Shown piece after piece: positions 40,648 through 48,650 of a DNA stretch of 64,000 bases. The notes beneath the pieces were generated by a model. That model made no database searches. It was not told where the DNA came from and worked only from the letters and a program-made list of their open reading frames with translations. The translations under genes were made by a program, and so were the position numbers. The stretch is from Ignavibacteriota bacterium (GTDB taxonomy: Bacteria > Bacteroidota > Ignavibacteria > UBA10030 > SZUA-254): the NCBI GenBank assembly GCA_016212665.1, contig JACREZ010000009.1:1-64000 (forward strand). Direction: 5' to 3'. Numbering within the stretch: position 1 is the first letter of the stretch; each line of letters begins with the position of its first letter.

Positions 40648-42002
40648 GCGACTGCCACCTCCAATTCCTCAACAACACTCTCAACTTCACCGAATAACGT
40701 CCCCGAATTGGCGCGAACAATTTTCACATTGATATAATCACCAACATTGAAATTACCTTTCGGAAACACCACCATTTTATTTCCGTCCGTTCTTCCCTGC
40801 CAGTCGTCAGATGATTTCTTACTTTCCCCTTCAACCAAAATCTCAAATATCTTGCCGACGAGCGCTTGATTATTTTCAAGCGAAACGCGTTGTTGCAATT
40901 CTACAATCTCATTTATGCGTTTTGTTTTGATTTCTTCACTCACATCATCAATCATGGTGAACGCAGGCGTATGTTCTCGCGGAGAATACTTGAACATGTA
41001 TGCGCCATCGTACCGTACTTCTCTCATCACGTCAAGTGTTTTCTGATGGTCTTCTTCCGTTTCCGTCGGGAATCCAGTGATGATGTCGGTGGAAAGACTT
41101 GCGTCGGGAATTTCTTTTTTGATTTTCTCCAACAAGCGCATGTAATGTGCGCGGTTGTACGTCCGGTTCATCAATTCCAAAATTCTATCCGAGCCGGATT
41201 GAATGGGAAGATGAATAAACTTGCAGATGTTCGGATACGAAGCAATCGTCTTAATCAGTTTGTCCGACATATCCTGAGGATGCGAAGTTGTGAACCGTAC
41301 ACGAATCGAAGAATCAACTTCAGCAACAGCTTTCATCAAATCAGCAAAATCATCATTCCCGTCACGAAACGAGTTCACGTTCTGTCCGAGCAATGTCACC
41401 TCTTTGAAGCCACGCGCGGAAAGTATTTCCACTTCCTTCACAACGCTTTCCACTGTTCGACTTCGCTCGCGCCCACGCGTAAACGGCACAACACAAAACG
41501 TACAGAATTTATCACACCCACGCATTACCGTAATCCATGCGCTGATTCCATCGGTACGTAACGGTGCAAGGTCGTCATACGTTTCCACACGGGAGAGCCG
41601 CACGGCAATTCCCTTCTCGCCATCCCACGCCTTGTTCACAAGTTCCGGAACTTTCCGGTATTCATCCGGACCGACAATCAAATCAACAATCTGTCCGACA
41701 CTCTTTGCTTTTTCTCCCGTCAGTTTATCGCGCAATCGTTCCGCCATGCAACCAAGCACGCCGACCACAACCTCCGGTCTCTCTCTCTTTAATTGCTTGA
41801 ACTTCCCAAGCCGACCATACACACGTTGCTCGGCGTTCTCTCGCACGCTACACGTGTTCACCAAAATGACATCGGCATCGGAAATCGAATTGGTAATGTC
41901 GTAGCCATCCTTATCGAGGAGACCTAACACCAACTCCGAGTCCGCCACGTTCATCTGGCAACCGTATGTTTCAAGATAGACTTGTTTCTTTTGTTCAGGC
42001 AT
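40644..42002 (-). CDS. miaB: tRNA-2-methylthio-N6-dimethylallyladenosine synthase
   Basis: 452 residues, standard length. The N-terminal MTTase domain provides three cysteines for one 4Fe-4S cluster (TYGCQMN, NTCSVREN, LGCMAER). The radical SAM domain has GCDKFCTFCVVPFTRGRERSR. A C-terminal TRAM domain binds RNA (GKIFEILVEGES...). The enzyme adds the methylthio group to i6A37 of tRNAs reading UNN codons. It is the first gene of the run miaB-SPOR-regulator-lptE. Confidence 0.97.
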   Translation of the reverse strand: MPEQKKQVYLETYGCQMNVADSELVLGLLDKDGYDITNSISDADVILVNTCSVRENAEQRVYGRLGKFKQLKRERPEVVVGVLGCMAERLRDKLTGEKAKSVGQIVDLIVGPDEYRKVPELVNKAWDGEKGIAVRLSRVETYDDLAPLRTDGISAWITVMRGCDKFCTFCVVPFTRGRERSRTVESVVKEVEILSARGFKEVTLLGQNVNSFRDGNDDFADLMKAVAEVDSSIRVRFTTSHPQDMSDKLIKTIASYPNICKFIHLPIQSGSDRILELMNRTYNRAHYMRLLEKIKKEIPDASLSTDIITGFPTETEEDHQKTLDVMREVRYDGAYMFKYSPREHTPAFTMIDDVSEEIKTKRINEIVELQQRVSLENNQALVGKIFEILVEGESKKSSDDWQGRTDGNKMVVFPKGNFNVGDYINVKIVRANSGTLFGEVESVVEELEVAVA

Positions 42003-42540
42003 AGAAAAGTTTTCCCGATGAGCAGATGGCTATCGGGAAGTAAAATTGTTTAATTCGTTCGTATTCGTGGTTTGATTTCAAAAGTTCGGTACAAAGATAT
42101 GGAAAATGTGACAGATAGTCAAACGGGTGACGGAATGACATTTGAAAGTTCATAATTATTAAAATCAGCCTGAAAATGCACGATATTACTTTAGGGAAAT
42201 GATTTCCTCCTTCGAGGGAAACTTCCCCTCCTTGAAGGGAAACTTCCCCTCCTTGAAGGGAATCTTCCCCTCCTTGGAGGAAATCTCTCCCTACTTTGAG
42301 GGAAACTTCTCCTCCTTGGAGGAAATCTTCTCCTCCTTGGAGGAAATCTTCCCCTCCTTGGAGGAAATCTTCCCCTCCTTGGAGGAAATCTTCCCCTCCA
42401 ACGAGGGAATCTTTTCCTTCAACGAAGGAATTTTTTTCCTTTACTATAAGTTTATACATCACACTAAATAACGGATTATGCTCTGCTTGCAGGCATAACT
42501 TTTTTTCAAATAATTAAAATAATATAGGAAGCTTAGTTAT
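42003..42540. other. Gene-free region between miaB and the next gene
   Basis: Apart from the 21-bp palindromic array (42195-42430), the stretch holds AT-rich DNA only. The open frames seen on both strands across the array are produced by the repeat itself. Confidence 0.6.
42195..42430. repeat. 21-bp palindromic tandem array (about 11 copies)
   Basis: Unit CTTCCCCTCCTTGGAGGAAAT and variants (CCTTGAAGGGAAA) repeat every 21 bp, equal to three 7-bp steps. Each unit carries a CTCCTTGGAG-type palindrome. There are no unique spacers, so it is not a CRISPR. On the minus strand it encodes GGEDFLQ seven-residue repeats. It lies about 110 bp before the gene at 42541. Confidence 0.85.
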
Positions 42541-43206
42541 ATGTCAATTCCCAAATTTAGAAACATGTCAGACGAACGGTTTAACACAACTGTCACGGAA
42601 ATTAAAAAAGAACTTGTTGATAATTCCGGCGCGTATCAGATTACTGATACTGACAAACAGGCTGTTGATAATGACACCAATACGTGGAGCGGAGATTATG
42701 GAACGCATCTCAGCGCGCAATCGGCGGCGCGGGCGGCAACCGTGAAGAAAGATGATTCACGGGAGAAGCTCACCAAAACCATGTCATCGGTTTTGAAAAA
42801 GGTGAACCAAAACGATGCAATTCCTGCTGACCAGAAAATCAAGGTTGGCATTACTCAATCGGATAGCACGCCGACTGCATCGCCCAAACCTTCCACTCGT
42901 CCGATGTTCCGTATTGACACAAGCACACACCTGCAACATACCATTCACTTTTTTGATGAGACCACTCCCAAGAGCAAGGGAAAACCGAAGGGTGTTCTTG
43001 GCTGTATGATTTATCGGAAGATTGGCGGACCCGCACCGGTGGATGAAACAGAGATGAGCTTTTTAGTCCTTGATACTGCCACGCCGTACGTTGTCACGTT
43101 CAATGCCTCGGATGTCGGCAAGACGGTTTACTATCTCGGTTGGTGGCAAAACACCACCGGACAGCCCGGACCAAAAACCGAAATCGTCAGCGCAGTGATA
43201 GCATAA
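42541..43206 (+). CDS. Two-part protein: helical N-terminus and Ig/fibronectin-like C-terminus
   Basis: 221 residues, no signal peptide. Residues 1-95 are helical and polar (MSDERFNTTVTEIKKELVDNSGA, SAQSAARAATVKKDDSREKL). After a Ser/Pro/Thr linker (SDSTPTASPKPSTRPMF) comes a beta domain: THLQHTIHFFDE, GVLGCMIYRKIGG, ETEMSFLVLDTATPYVVTF, KTVYYLGWWQNTTGQPGPKTEIVSAVIA, like a fibronectin type III fold. I have seen this domain order in other Bacteroidota hypothetical proteins but know no role. A clear hairpin terminator follows, so it is transcribed alone. Confidence 0.8.
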   Translation: MSIPKFRNMSDERFNTTVTEIKKELVDNSGAYQITDTDKQAVDNDTNTWSGDYGTHLSAQSAARAATVKKDDSREKLTKTMSSVLKKVNQNDAIPADQKIKVGITQSDSTPTASPKPSTRPMFRIDTSTHLQHTIHFFDETTPKSKGKPKGVLGCMIYRKIGGPAPVDETEMSFLVLDTATPYVVTFNASDVGKTVYYLGWWQNTTGQPGPKTEIVSAVIA

Positions 43207-43230
43207 GAATAAATTTCTTGTGCGATGAAA

Positions 43231-43264
43231 TGGAGTCCACCTTCCGGTGGGCTCCATTTTTTTT
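43231..43264 (+). terminator. Rho-independent terminator
   Basis: TGGAGTCCACC-TTCC-GGTGGGCTCCA followed by eight T: a strong hairpin after the gene at 42541. Confidence 0.92.
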
Positions 43265-43449
43265 GTTTTTTGTTTGATTGAAAAGAGGAATGGTGTATAT
43301 TTGCTGAAATCAAGTATGCAATTCCAATTCTGTACTTGTCGGACAGAAATAAACTTTGAATTTTATCGTAGTAATAGATTTTAGATATTACCAGAAAATG
43401 CTTTAATGTTCACAATCACATAAACTGACATTGCTAAGAAAAAAAAACA

Positions 43450-45807
43450 ATGATGCAACTTAAAGACCTCTGTTTAGCTTTGGTTCATTGCGAAACCGAA
43501 GATGAAATAATTGAAATTTTGAAACGGGAAAAGTATTGGGACAGACCAGAGAATTGGCAACTGTTCGGTGATGACGAAAACAATTATTCAATCATCGGCA
43601 ATCAGCAGAACAAACCTGAATCAGCAATAGTTGAAAAGATAATAAACTCTGTTGATGCAATGCTCATGGGAGAATGTTTACGCCAAGACATAAACCCCGA
43701 AAGTCAAGATGCACCGCAAAGTATCAAAGATGCTCTTGTAAAGTATTATCAAATCTTTGACGGAAAGTTGACTAACATTTCTCCAAAAGAGAGAAGTAAG
43801 TTAGCGGAGAACATTGGCTTTGTAGCAACAGGACAAAAGACAAACCCTAACTATGCAATTTTTGATAGCGGTGAAGGACAATCTCCTGCACGACTTCATA
43901 GCACAATTTTGTCAATTAGAAAATCAAATAAACTTCGTATTCCTTTTGTACAGGGTAAATTCAACATGGGAGGAACAGGAGTATTTCGTTTTTGTGGAGA
44001 GAGAAACATTCAATTAATAATTTCAAAACGCCATCCAGGAATTGCGGAATACGAAAGCGACCCGATGAAAGATTTTTGGGGTTTCACAATAATCCGTAGA
44101 GACGACCCACAACATGGAGCAAGAAGTTCAAACTACAAATACTTAGCACCAAGTAATCATATTTTGTTTTTCCCAGCTGATGAACTTCTAATCCTTCCAG
44201 GTGATTATCCCGAACCTTACTGCAAACCTATGCAATGGGGAACTTACATCAAGTTGTTTGAATATAAAATTGGACCAGGGCTTAGAACAATTGTCAATTT
44301 TGACCTTTACAATAAACTTTCGGTTTTAATGCCGAGTATTGCTTTACCTGTGAAGCTTTACGAGCGAAGGAAAAATTATTCTGCTCACACTTATGAAACA
44401 ATTCTTTCTGGTTTATCAGTTCGTGTAGATGAAGACCGCTCAGAAAATATTGAAGATAATTTTCCAACTTCAGGTTCAATGACTGTTAGCGGACAGCAAA
44501 TGAAGTATTCAATTTATGTTTTCAAAAAAGGAAAGCACGAGAAGTTCACTAAAGACGAGGGAATTGTGTTTACAATCAATGGTCAAACTCACGGTTACAT
44601 ATCAAAACCGTTCTTCAACAGGAAAGGAGTTGGACTTAGTTACTTAGCAGAATCAATTCTAGTAATTCTTGATTGTTCAGATATTGACGGTAGAGCAAGA
44701 GAAGATTTATTTATGAATAGTCGTGATAGGTTAAGCACGTGCCCACTTAAAACGGAAATTGAAAATGAGTTGGAAGATGTGTTAAAGAAACATCCTGGAT
44801 TAGGAATTTTGAAAGATAAAAGACGCAGAGAAGAAATAGAAACAAAACTTTCAGACCAACAACCCTTAACTGAAGTTTTACAGAATCTTTTAAAAAATTC
44901 ACCAACACTTTCAAAGCTTTTCGTTCAAGGTTTGAAACTTATAAATCCTTTCAACACAAATAATGCAGGTAAATCTGAGGAGTACAATGGCAGAGATTTT
45001 CCGACAATTTTTACTTTGACCAAAAAATTCAATCACGAAAATCCAAAGCAAGCACATCAGAATAGCAAGTTCAGAGTTGAGTTTAATACTGATGTTGCTA
45101 ATGATTACTTTGACAGAAGTAAAGACCCAGGCACTTTCAAACTTTTTGTGAATGGAAAAGAATCTGAAAACAGGGACATCAATCTTTGGAATGGTAACGC
45201 ATACCTAAATGTTTTGCTAGAGAATTCTAAAGTTGGAGACCTTGTTCATTTCAGAAGTGAAGTAAATGATATTAGCCGAGCAGCACCGTTCACGGAAGAA
45301 TTCTATATTAAAGTTATTGAGCCACTGAACAAGCAACAATCAAAAGGAGGAAAAAGAAAGCCACCTGCATCAAATCAACCAGGTGACGAAACAAAAAAAC
45401 CTGACGGTTTTGCTTTACCAAATATCATTGAAGTTCCAAGAGAGAATTGGACTACTCAAGGGTTCAATGAAAACTCAGCGTTAAAAGTTAAGGATAGCGG
45501 TGAATTGGGTTACGACTACTTTGTAAACATTGACAACATTCATTTGCTTTCAGAATTAAAAGCAGCGAAGAACACAGAGATAAGAGCTATTCAAGCCAAG
45601 TATAAATTTGGACTTGTGCTTATCGGACTTGCATTAATTAATGACAATGACAAGGAACAAAAAACAGATGACACGGACGACAGTGAAAACATCTTTACAA
45701 CAATTGAGAAAATTACTAAAGCAATTTCACCTGTAATTATTCCGATGATTGATACATTAGGTGCGTTGGAGATGCAAGACCTTATCGCTTCAATGCCAGA
45801 GGAATAA
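43450..45807 (+). CDS. Large GHKL (HSP90/MutL-like) ATPase, possible defence gene
   Basis: 785 residues, cytoplasmic. The N-terminal domain has the Bergerat-fold motifs: N-box VEKIINSVDAM (Glu62, Asn66, Asp69), the ATP-lid entry YAIFDSGEG (DxGxG, Asp139), and GKFNMGGTG (169-177). A middle beta-helix domain (TINGQTHGYISKPFF, DCSDIDGRAREDLFMNSRDRL) resembles the transducer region of MutL/MORC-type proteins. The C-terminal 300 residues include a Lys/Pro linker (GGKRKPPASNQPGDE) and an unassigned helical end (ISPVIIPMIDTLGAL). It is not a histidine kinase or HSP90. Such single large GHKL ATPases are frequent in accessory and anti-phage islands. AT-rich composition and a decayed neighbour suggest transfer. 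Confidence 0.8.
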   Translation: MMQLKDLCLALVHCETEDEIIEILKREKYWDRPENWQLFGDDENNYSIIGNQQNKPESAIVEKIINSVDAMLMGECLRQDINPESQDAPQSIKDALVKYYQIFDGKLTNISPKERSKLAENIGFVATGQKTNPNYAIFDSGEGQSPARLHSTILSIRKSNKLRIPFVQGKFNMGGTGVFRFCGERNIQLIISKRHPGIAEYESDPMKDFWGFTIIRRDDPQHGARSSNYKYLAPSNHILFFPADELLILPGDYPEPYCKPMQWGTYIKLFEYKIGPGLRTIVNFDLYNKLSVLMPSIALPVKLYERRKNYSAHTYETILSGLSVRVDEDRSENIEDNFPTSGSMTVSGQQMKYSIYVFKKGKHEKFTKDEGIVFTINGQTHGYISKPFFNRKGVGLSYLAESILVILDCSDIDGRAREDLFMNSRDRLSTCPLKTEIENELEDVLKKHPGLGILKDKRRREEIETKLSDQQPLTEVLQNLLKNSPTLSKLFVQGLKLINPFNTNNAGKSEEYNGRDFPTIFTLTKKFNHENPKQAHQNSKFRVEFNTDVANDYFDRSKDPGTFKLFVNGKESENRDINLWNGNAYLNVLLENSKVGDLVHFRSEVNDISRAAPFTEEFYIKVIEPLNKQQSKGGKRKPPASNQPGDETKKPDGFALPNIIEVPRENWTTQGFNENSALKVKDSGELGYDYFVNIDNIHLLSELKAAKNTEIRAIQAKYKFGLVLIGLALINDNDKEQKTDDTDDSENIFTTIEKITKAISPVIIPMIDTLGALEMQDLIASMPEE

Positions 45808-45817
45808 TAAATTGTAA

Positions 45818-45952
45818 TCAGACAGTTTCGAGGACGGAATTTTAAACTTTAAGGAAATAGATGAACAACATTTCATCTTCGTGAACAAAACTTTGATAGC
45901 AAAAGAAGAAAAAGAATTCAGCGACTTTCTCAAGAACGGAAGGCAAAGTTAA
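45818..45952 (+). pseudogene. 3' remnant of a gene after the GHKL ATPase
   Basis: 45 codons open after a stop at 45815, without start codon, read like a true protein C-terminus: FEDGILNFKEIDEQHFIFVNKTL, then AKEEKEFSDFLKN, ending at 45952. The most likely explanation is a deleted or decayed partner gene that once followed the ATPase. No family is recognised. Confidence 0.45.
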
Positions 45953-46054
45953 GTGAGAAATGAACTTTGAGAATAAAAACGCAACATAAAAGATAGCGGC
46001 TTAATGCCCCGCATACATCTTCACCCCCGCCCCATCTTTTCTCGATAACGAGAA

Positions 46055-46216
46055 TTAAACTGTTACTTGCTTGTGTTTGCTCTGAATACGCTTCTTGATT
46101 TCGCGTACCTCATCCTGTATCTTCTTTATTTGTTCTTCTGAGGATAGATGTTTTGTTGTTTCATAATTTTCTTCGCGAATCTTATGAAGGAGGGTCATTA
46201 TTTTAGGGTCATTCAT
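46055..46216 (-). CDS. Small helical protein after the HEPN-MNT pair
   Basis: 53 residues from the ATG at 46216 (MNDPKIMTLLHKIREENYETTKHLSSEEQIKKI). The pattern, a single charged helix with the phrase REENYE.TK.LS.EE, is common among small proteins of Bacteroidota and Chlorobi and often sits next to toxin-antitoxin genes. Its start is 33 nt after the MNT gene. Function unknown. Confidence 0.65.
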   Translation of the reverse strand: MNDPKIMTLLHKIREENYETTKHLSSEEQIKKIQDEVREIKKRIQSKHKQVTV

Positions 46217-46248
46217 ATTCTTGTTCAATAGCGTACAACACAAAAATC

Positions 46249-46557
46249 TTATCTTACAATTGATTTCCCATATTTCAGTATCTCACACGCCAACGGGTTA
46301 GAATAGGTAAAATCCTGTTCCCGGAAAGGATGTGGTTCAATTCTGCTATCAATACTTCTTCGTAATCGCATCAACTCTAAAAATATTTCAAGTGTATTAT
46401 CATACTCTTTGAAGACAACAGCAATATCTATATCACTATCATCATGATAATTGCCTCTGATATAGGAGCCAAATAAATAAACACGGACGCTATCGTATTT
46501 TCTATTAATACTTTCCGCATACCGTTTGGCGATGGTTAAAGCTTCTCTATTATCCAT
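46249..46557 (-). CDS. MNT-domain nucleotidyltransferase (antitoxin-type)
   Basis: 102 residues. VYLFGSYIRGNYHDDSDIDIAVV carries the GSxxRG and DxD motifs of minimal nucleotidyltransferases. In HEPN-MNT modules the MNT protein neutralises the HEPN partner, in characterised cases by adding AMP to it. It overlaps the HEPN gene by 22 nt, showing coupled translation. Confidence 0.92.
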   Translation of the reverse strand: MDNREALTIAKRYAESINRKYDSVRVYLFGSYIRGNYHDDSDIDIAVVFKEYDNTLEIFLELMRLRRSIDSRIEPHPFREQDFTYSNPLACEILKYGKSIVR

Positions 46558-46943
46558 GTTCTAAGTAGGGTTATTTTATCTATCCATTCTTTAGTGAATT
46601 TCGGAGTGCATTGTTTGTAAAATTCGTTTTTGTAATCATCGTATCTTGCCTGAATATTAAACGAGGTAATCGTATCAAGCCAATCTGAATAATCATCGTC
46701 TAATGCAAGATTACACAACTCAGCTAAACGATAAAGATTATGAATGAACGGTGCATGTTGTTGATGAATCTTTACATACCGCGCTTTCAATAACTTTTCT
46801 ATCGAAATATGTCCAAGAAATAAAGCCCAATGGAATGATTGAGATTCAAACAGTCTCATCATTGTTTGGTAATCACCCTCAGAAGTTTCTATCCAATGAT
46901 TATAAACTTTATCAAAGTCAATATTTACAAGTTTGTTTACCAT
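46536..46943 (-). CDS. HEPN-domain protein (toxin-type partner of MNT)
   Basis: 135 residues, helical. SEGDYQTMMRLFESQSFHWALFLGHISIEKLLKARYVKIHQQHAPFIHNLYRLAELC matches the HEPN domain (Pfam HEPN), with Arg and His in the KARYV...FIHNL region. HEPN proteins of such modules are RNases held in check by the MNT protein. The RX4-6H order is not in its classic compact form, so catalysis is uncertain. Confidence 0.88.
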   Translation of the reverse strand: MVNKLVNIDFDKVYNHWIETSEGDYQTMMRLFESQSFHWALFLGHISIEKLLKARYVKIHQQHAPFIHNLYRLAELCNLALDDDYSDWLDTITSFNIQARYDDYKNEFYKQCTPKFTKEWIDKITLLRTWIIEKL

Positions 46944-47117
46944 AGTAAATGTTAGGTCAAATATACCAAGAAAAATGATTTTCTTTATGTAACAAAACTC
47001 TATTATTTTACTCCTACGGAGATTATTTGTGTTTCCCTTTCATTCCTACAATAACATCACCCCGTTGGAGTTGAATAATGCATAACATCAGATAAATCAC
47101 TAACCAGCACTCGCCTA

Positions 47118-48044
47118 TCAGAAGTGCTGTGAGTACATCTTCTCTCCCGCCTCAACCCGCATTGACAAATGATTCTGTCTCGGAGGAATCGGACAGGTAG
47201 CATACGGAGTGAAGACGCAGGGCCAATTGTATGCTTTGTTAAAATCAAGAATTACGTTTCCGTTCGCATCAGGTAAATCGCAATACAGTTGGCGTCCGTT
47301 TCCATACGTTTCTTTTCCGCTTGTTTCATCGGAGAACATGATGAATAATTCCTTCGCACCCGGTTCCTCAATCACTGCATCGAGCCGGTAACTTTGTCCA
47401 TCCAGATCAAACACAATTGCGCCCGGGCAGGAATCATTCACCACCGTTCCGATCTGTGTTGATATTGGAATCAATTTAGCCGGAGTGTACGGCTCAAACT
47501 TCGCTTCGATTCTCCATTTCGGATTGATAGGAAAATATTCCATTCCCTTGAAATTCACACGAGCAGAACTTTCTTTGTCTTTCAACCGAACGCCGAATTG
47601 TTCTCCTCGCTTTATCACATACAAGATTAAAGATTCAAGATTCATGATTGTAGGATTTGTTGTTCCCTCTCCATCCGATTGTATGGTAGAGTTGATAACC
47701 ACCGAATCCTTAATCTTCAATCCTAAATCCTGAATCGTTTCCAACCGGAGATTTCCTTTTTCTAAGTATATCGAACCAGCATACTTCGGTGCTTTTCCTT
47801 CGGGTAAGATAATTGCATTTGCAGAATCGCTTCCAAACTTGTTCTCTCCTTCTTTCAGCCAGAACAAACCAATCAACGTGAGCCAACTATCTTCTCTGCG
47901 GAGTCGTTCATCGCGTTCTTTCTGCCATTGCAGAATTTCTTTTTGATATGCTTCCGGATTGATTTTAGTTTTTTGAGAAGAGCATCCTGCAATCAAAACA
48001 AGAAGAACAAATGTCATTGCCACAAAAAACCACAACGACGTCAT
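47118..48044 (-). CDS. DUF1684 lipoprotein
   Basis: 308 residues from the ATG at 48044, chosen because it begins a lipoprotein signal (MTSLWFFVAMTFVLLVLIAGC); a longer frame upstream is only repeat and read-through. DUF1684 features: KEILQWQKERDERLRREDSWLTLIGLFWLKEG, AIILPEGKAP and the C-terminal GRQLYCDLPDANGNVILDFNKAYNWPCVFTPYATCPIPP. The family is predicted to be a beta-sandwich of unknown function. Two 7-bp repeat runs (about 47631-47660 and 47704-47740) lie within the coding sequence. The start codon ATG is the end of palindromic repeat copy 5. Confidence 0.9.
   Translation of the reverse strand: MTSLWFFVAMTFVLLVLIAGCSSQKTKINPEAYQKEILQWQKERDERLRREDSWLTLIGLFWLKEGENKFGSDSANAIILPEGKAPKYAGSIYLEKGNLRLETIQDLGLKIKDSVVINSTIQSDGEGTTNPTIMNLESLILYVIKRGEQFGVRLKDKESSARVNFKGMEYFPINPKWRIEAKFEPYTPAKLIPISTQIGTVVNDSCPGAIVFDLDGQSYRLDAVIEEPGAKELFIMFSDETSGKETYGNGRQLYCDLPDANGNVILDFNKAYNWPCVFTPYATCPIPPRQNHLSMRVEAGEKMYSQHF
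47631..47740. repeat. Two 7-bp repeat runs inside the DUF1684 gene
   Basis: AAGATTA, AAGATTC, AAGATTC, ATGATTG (47631-47660) and AATCCTT, AATCTTC, AATCCTA, AATCCTG, AATCGTT (about 47704-47740). Both stay in an open reading frame. Confidence 0.8.
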
Positions 48045-48110
48045 GCCGAATTTATTTCGGCATCCATTTTTTTCACAATTGGTTAGATTCCGACATTCGT
48101 CGGAATGACG
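48039..48110. repeat. Palindromic interspersed repeat, copy 5
   Basis: CGTCATGCCGAATTTATTTCGGCAT ... TTCCGACATTCGTCGGAATGACG: inverted ends CGTCAT/ATGACG and two inner hairpins (ATGCCGAA-TTTA-TTCGGCAT and ATTCCGAC..GTCGGAAT). On the minus strand its terminal ATGACG provides the DUF1684 start codon. Confidence 0.82.
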
Positions 48111-48124
48111 ACTTATTATCTTAC

Positions 48125-48526
48125 TCATTGACTTTCCTTCATTTGCTTCCGCATCTCCATCCCCTTCACAATCACATAGGCAAGCAACGCGAAGATGAAA
48201 AACAACAAGAGCATCCACGCGACACTTTGCATTGTGCCGATGATGGTACGATAGAGTTCAAGCACCCAGCGTTCGTTTGTGAGTTCGAGAATGACGCCTT
48301 TTTCGGTTTGCGGCGAAATGTATTTTTCCAAATCCCACACACGGACGCCGCCGGAAATTCCAACGACATAAATCGCAAAGACGATGTACTTACTCCATGC
48401 GATAAATATATCTTCCGCAACAAGGCGTTGCAGAATTTTGTCAACCGGCTTTTTGAAAATGGCGCCGACGATAAAACAGACAACAAAAGAAACAATAAAA
48501 TTGATGATGAGAAGCGTAATAAACAT
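48125..48526 (-). CDS. Small inner-membrane protein
   Basis: 133 residues from the ATG at 48526. Three hydrophobic segments are visible: residues 2-21 (ITLLIINFIVSFVVCFIVG), 42-58 (YIVFAIYVVGISGG) and 104-122 (VAWMLLLFFIFALLAYVIV). A charged middle loop contains VRVWDLEKYISPQTEKG. No family is recognised. It is divergent from the propeller/amidohydrolase gene and precedes the DUF1684 gene on the same strand, separated by repeat copy 5. Confidence 0.75.
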   Translation of the reverse strand: MFITLLIINFIVSFVVCFIVGAIFKKPVDKILQRLVAEDIFIAWSKYIVFAIYVVGISGGVRVWDLEKYISPQTEKGVILELTNERWVLELYRTIIGTMQSVAWMLLLFFIFALLAYVIVKGMEMRKQMKESQ

Positions 48527-48650
48527 GAGCGAATTCCTAATTTGTCGGCACAAGTGTAAGAAATTTTTGTGTGCCTTCCAATGTTGCTTGCATCGTTCAA
48601 TCTCCTTATCTTCATGGGCATTTTTTCAATTATTTATAGAAAGCCAAACT

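Noticed and set aside
42195-42430. Possible CRISPR array
   Set aside because: Repeats follow one another every 21 bp without unique spacers, and no cas gene is in the window.
41995-42462. 155-residue minus-strand ORF with GGEDFLQ repeats, and a plus-strand counterpart
   Set aside because: Both frames are opened by the 21-bp palindromic array; the other strand gives an equally regular product, and the N- and C-terminal parts have no protein character.
43450-45807. Annotation as HSP90 or histidine kinase
   Set aside because: Only the nucleotide-binding motifs agree; there is no HSP90 middle/C-terminal motif, no H-box and no receiver.
48045-48218. N-terminal extension of the DUF1684 protein
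   Set aside because: It consists of palindromic repeat copy 5 and a low-complexity stretch; a proper lipoprotein leader starts at 48044.
48384-48650. N-terminal extension of the propeller/amidohydrolase
   Set aside because: It overlaps the opposite-strand membrane gene and lacks protein character; a clear signal peptide begins at 48651.
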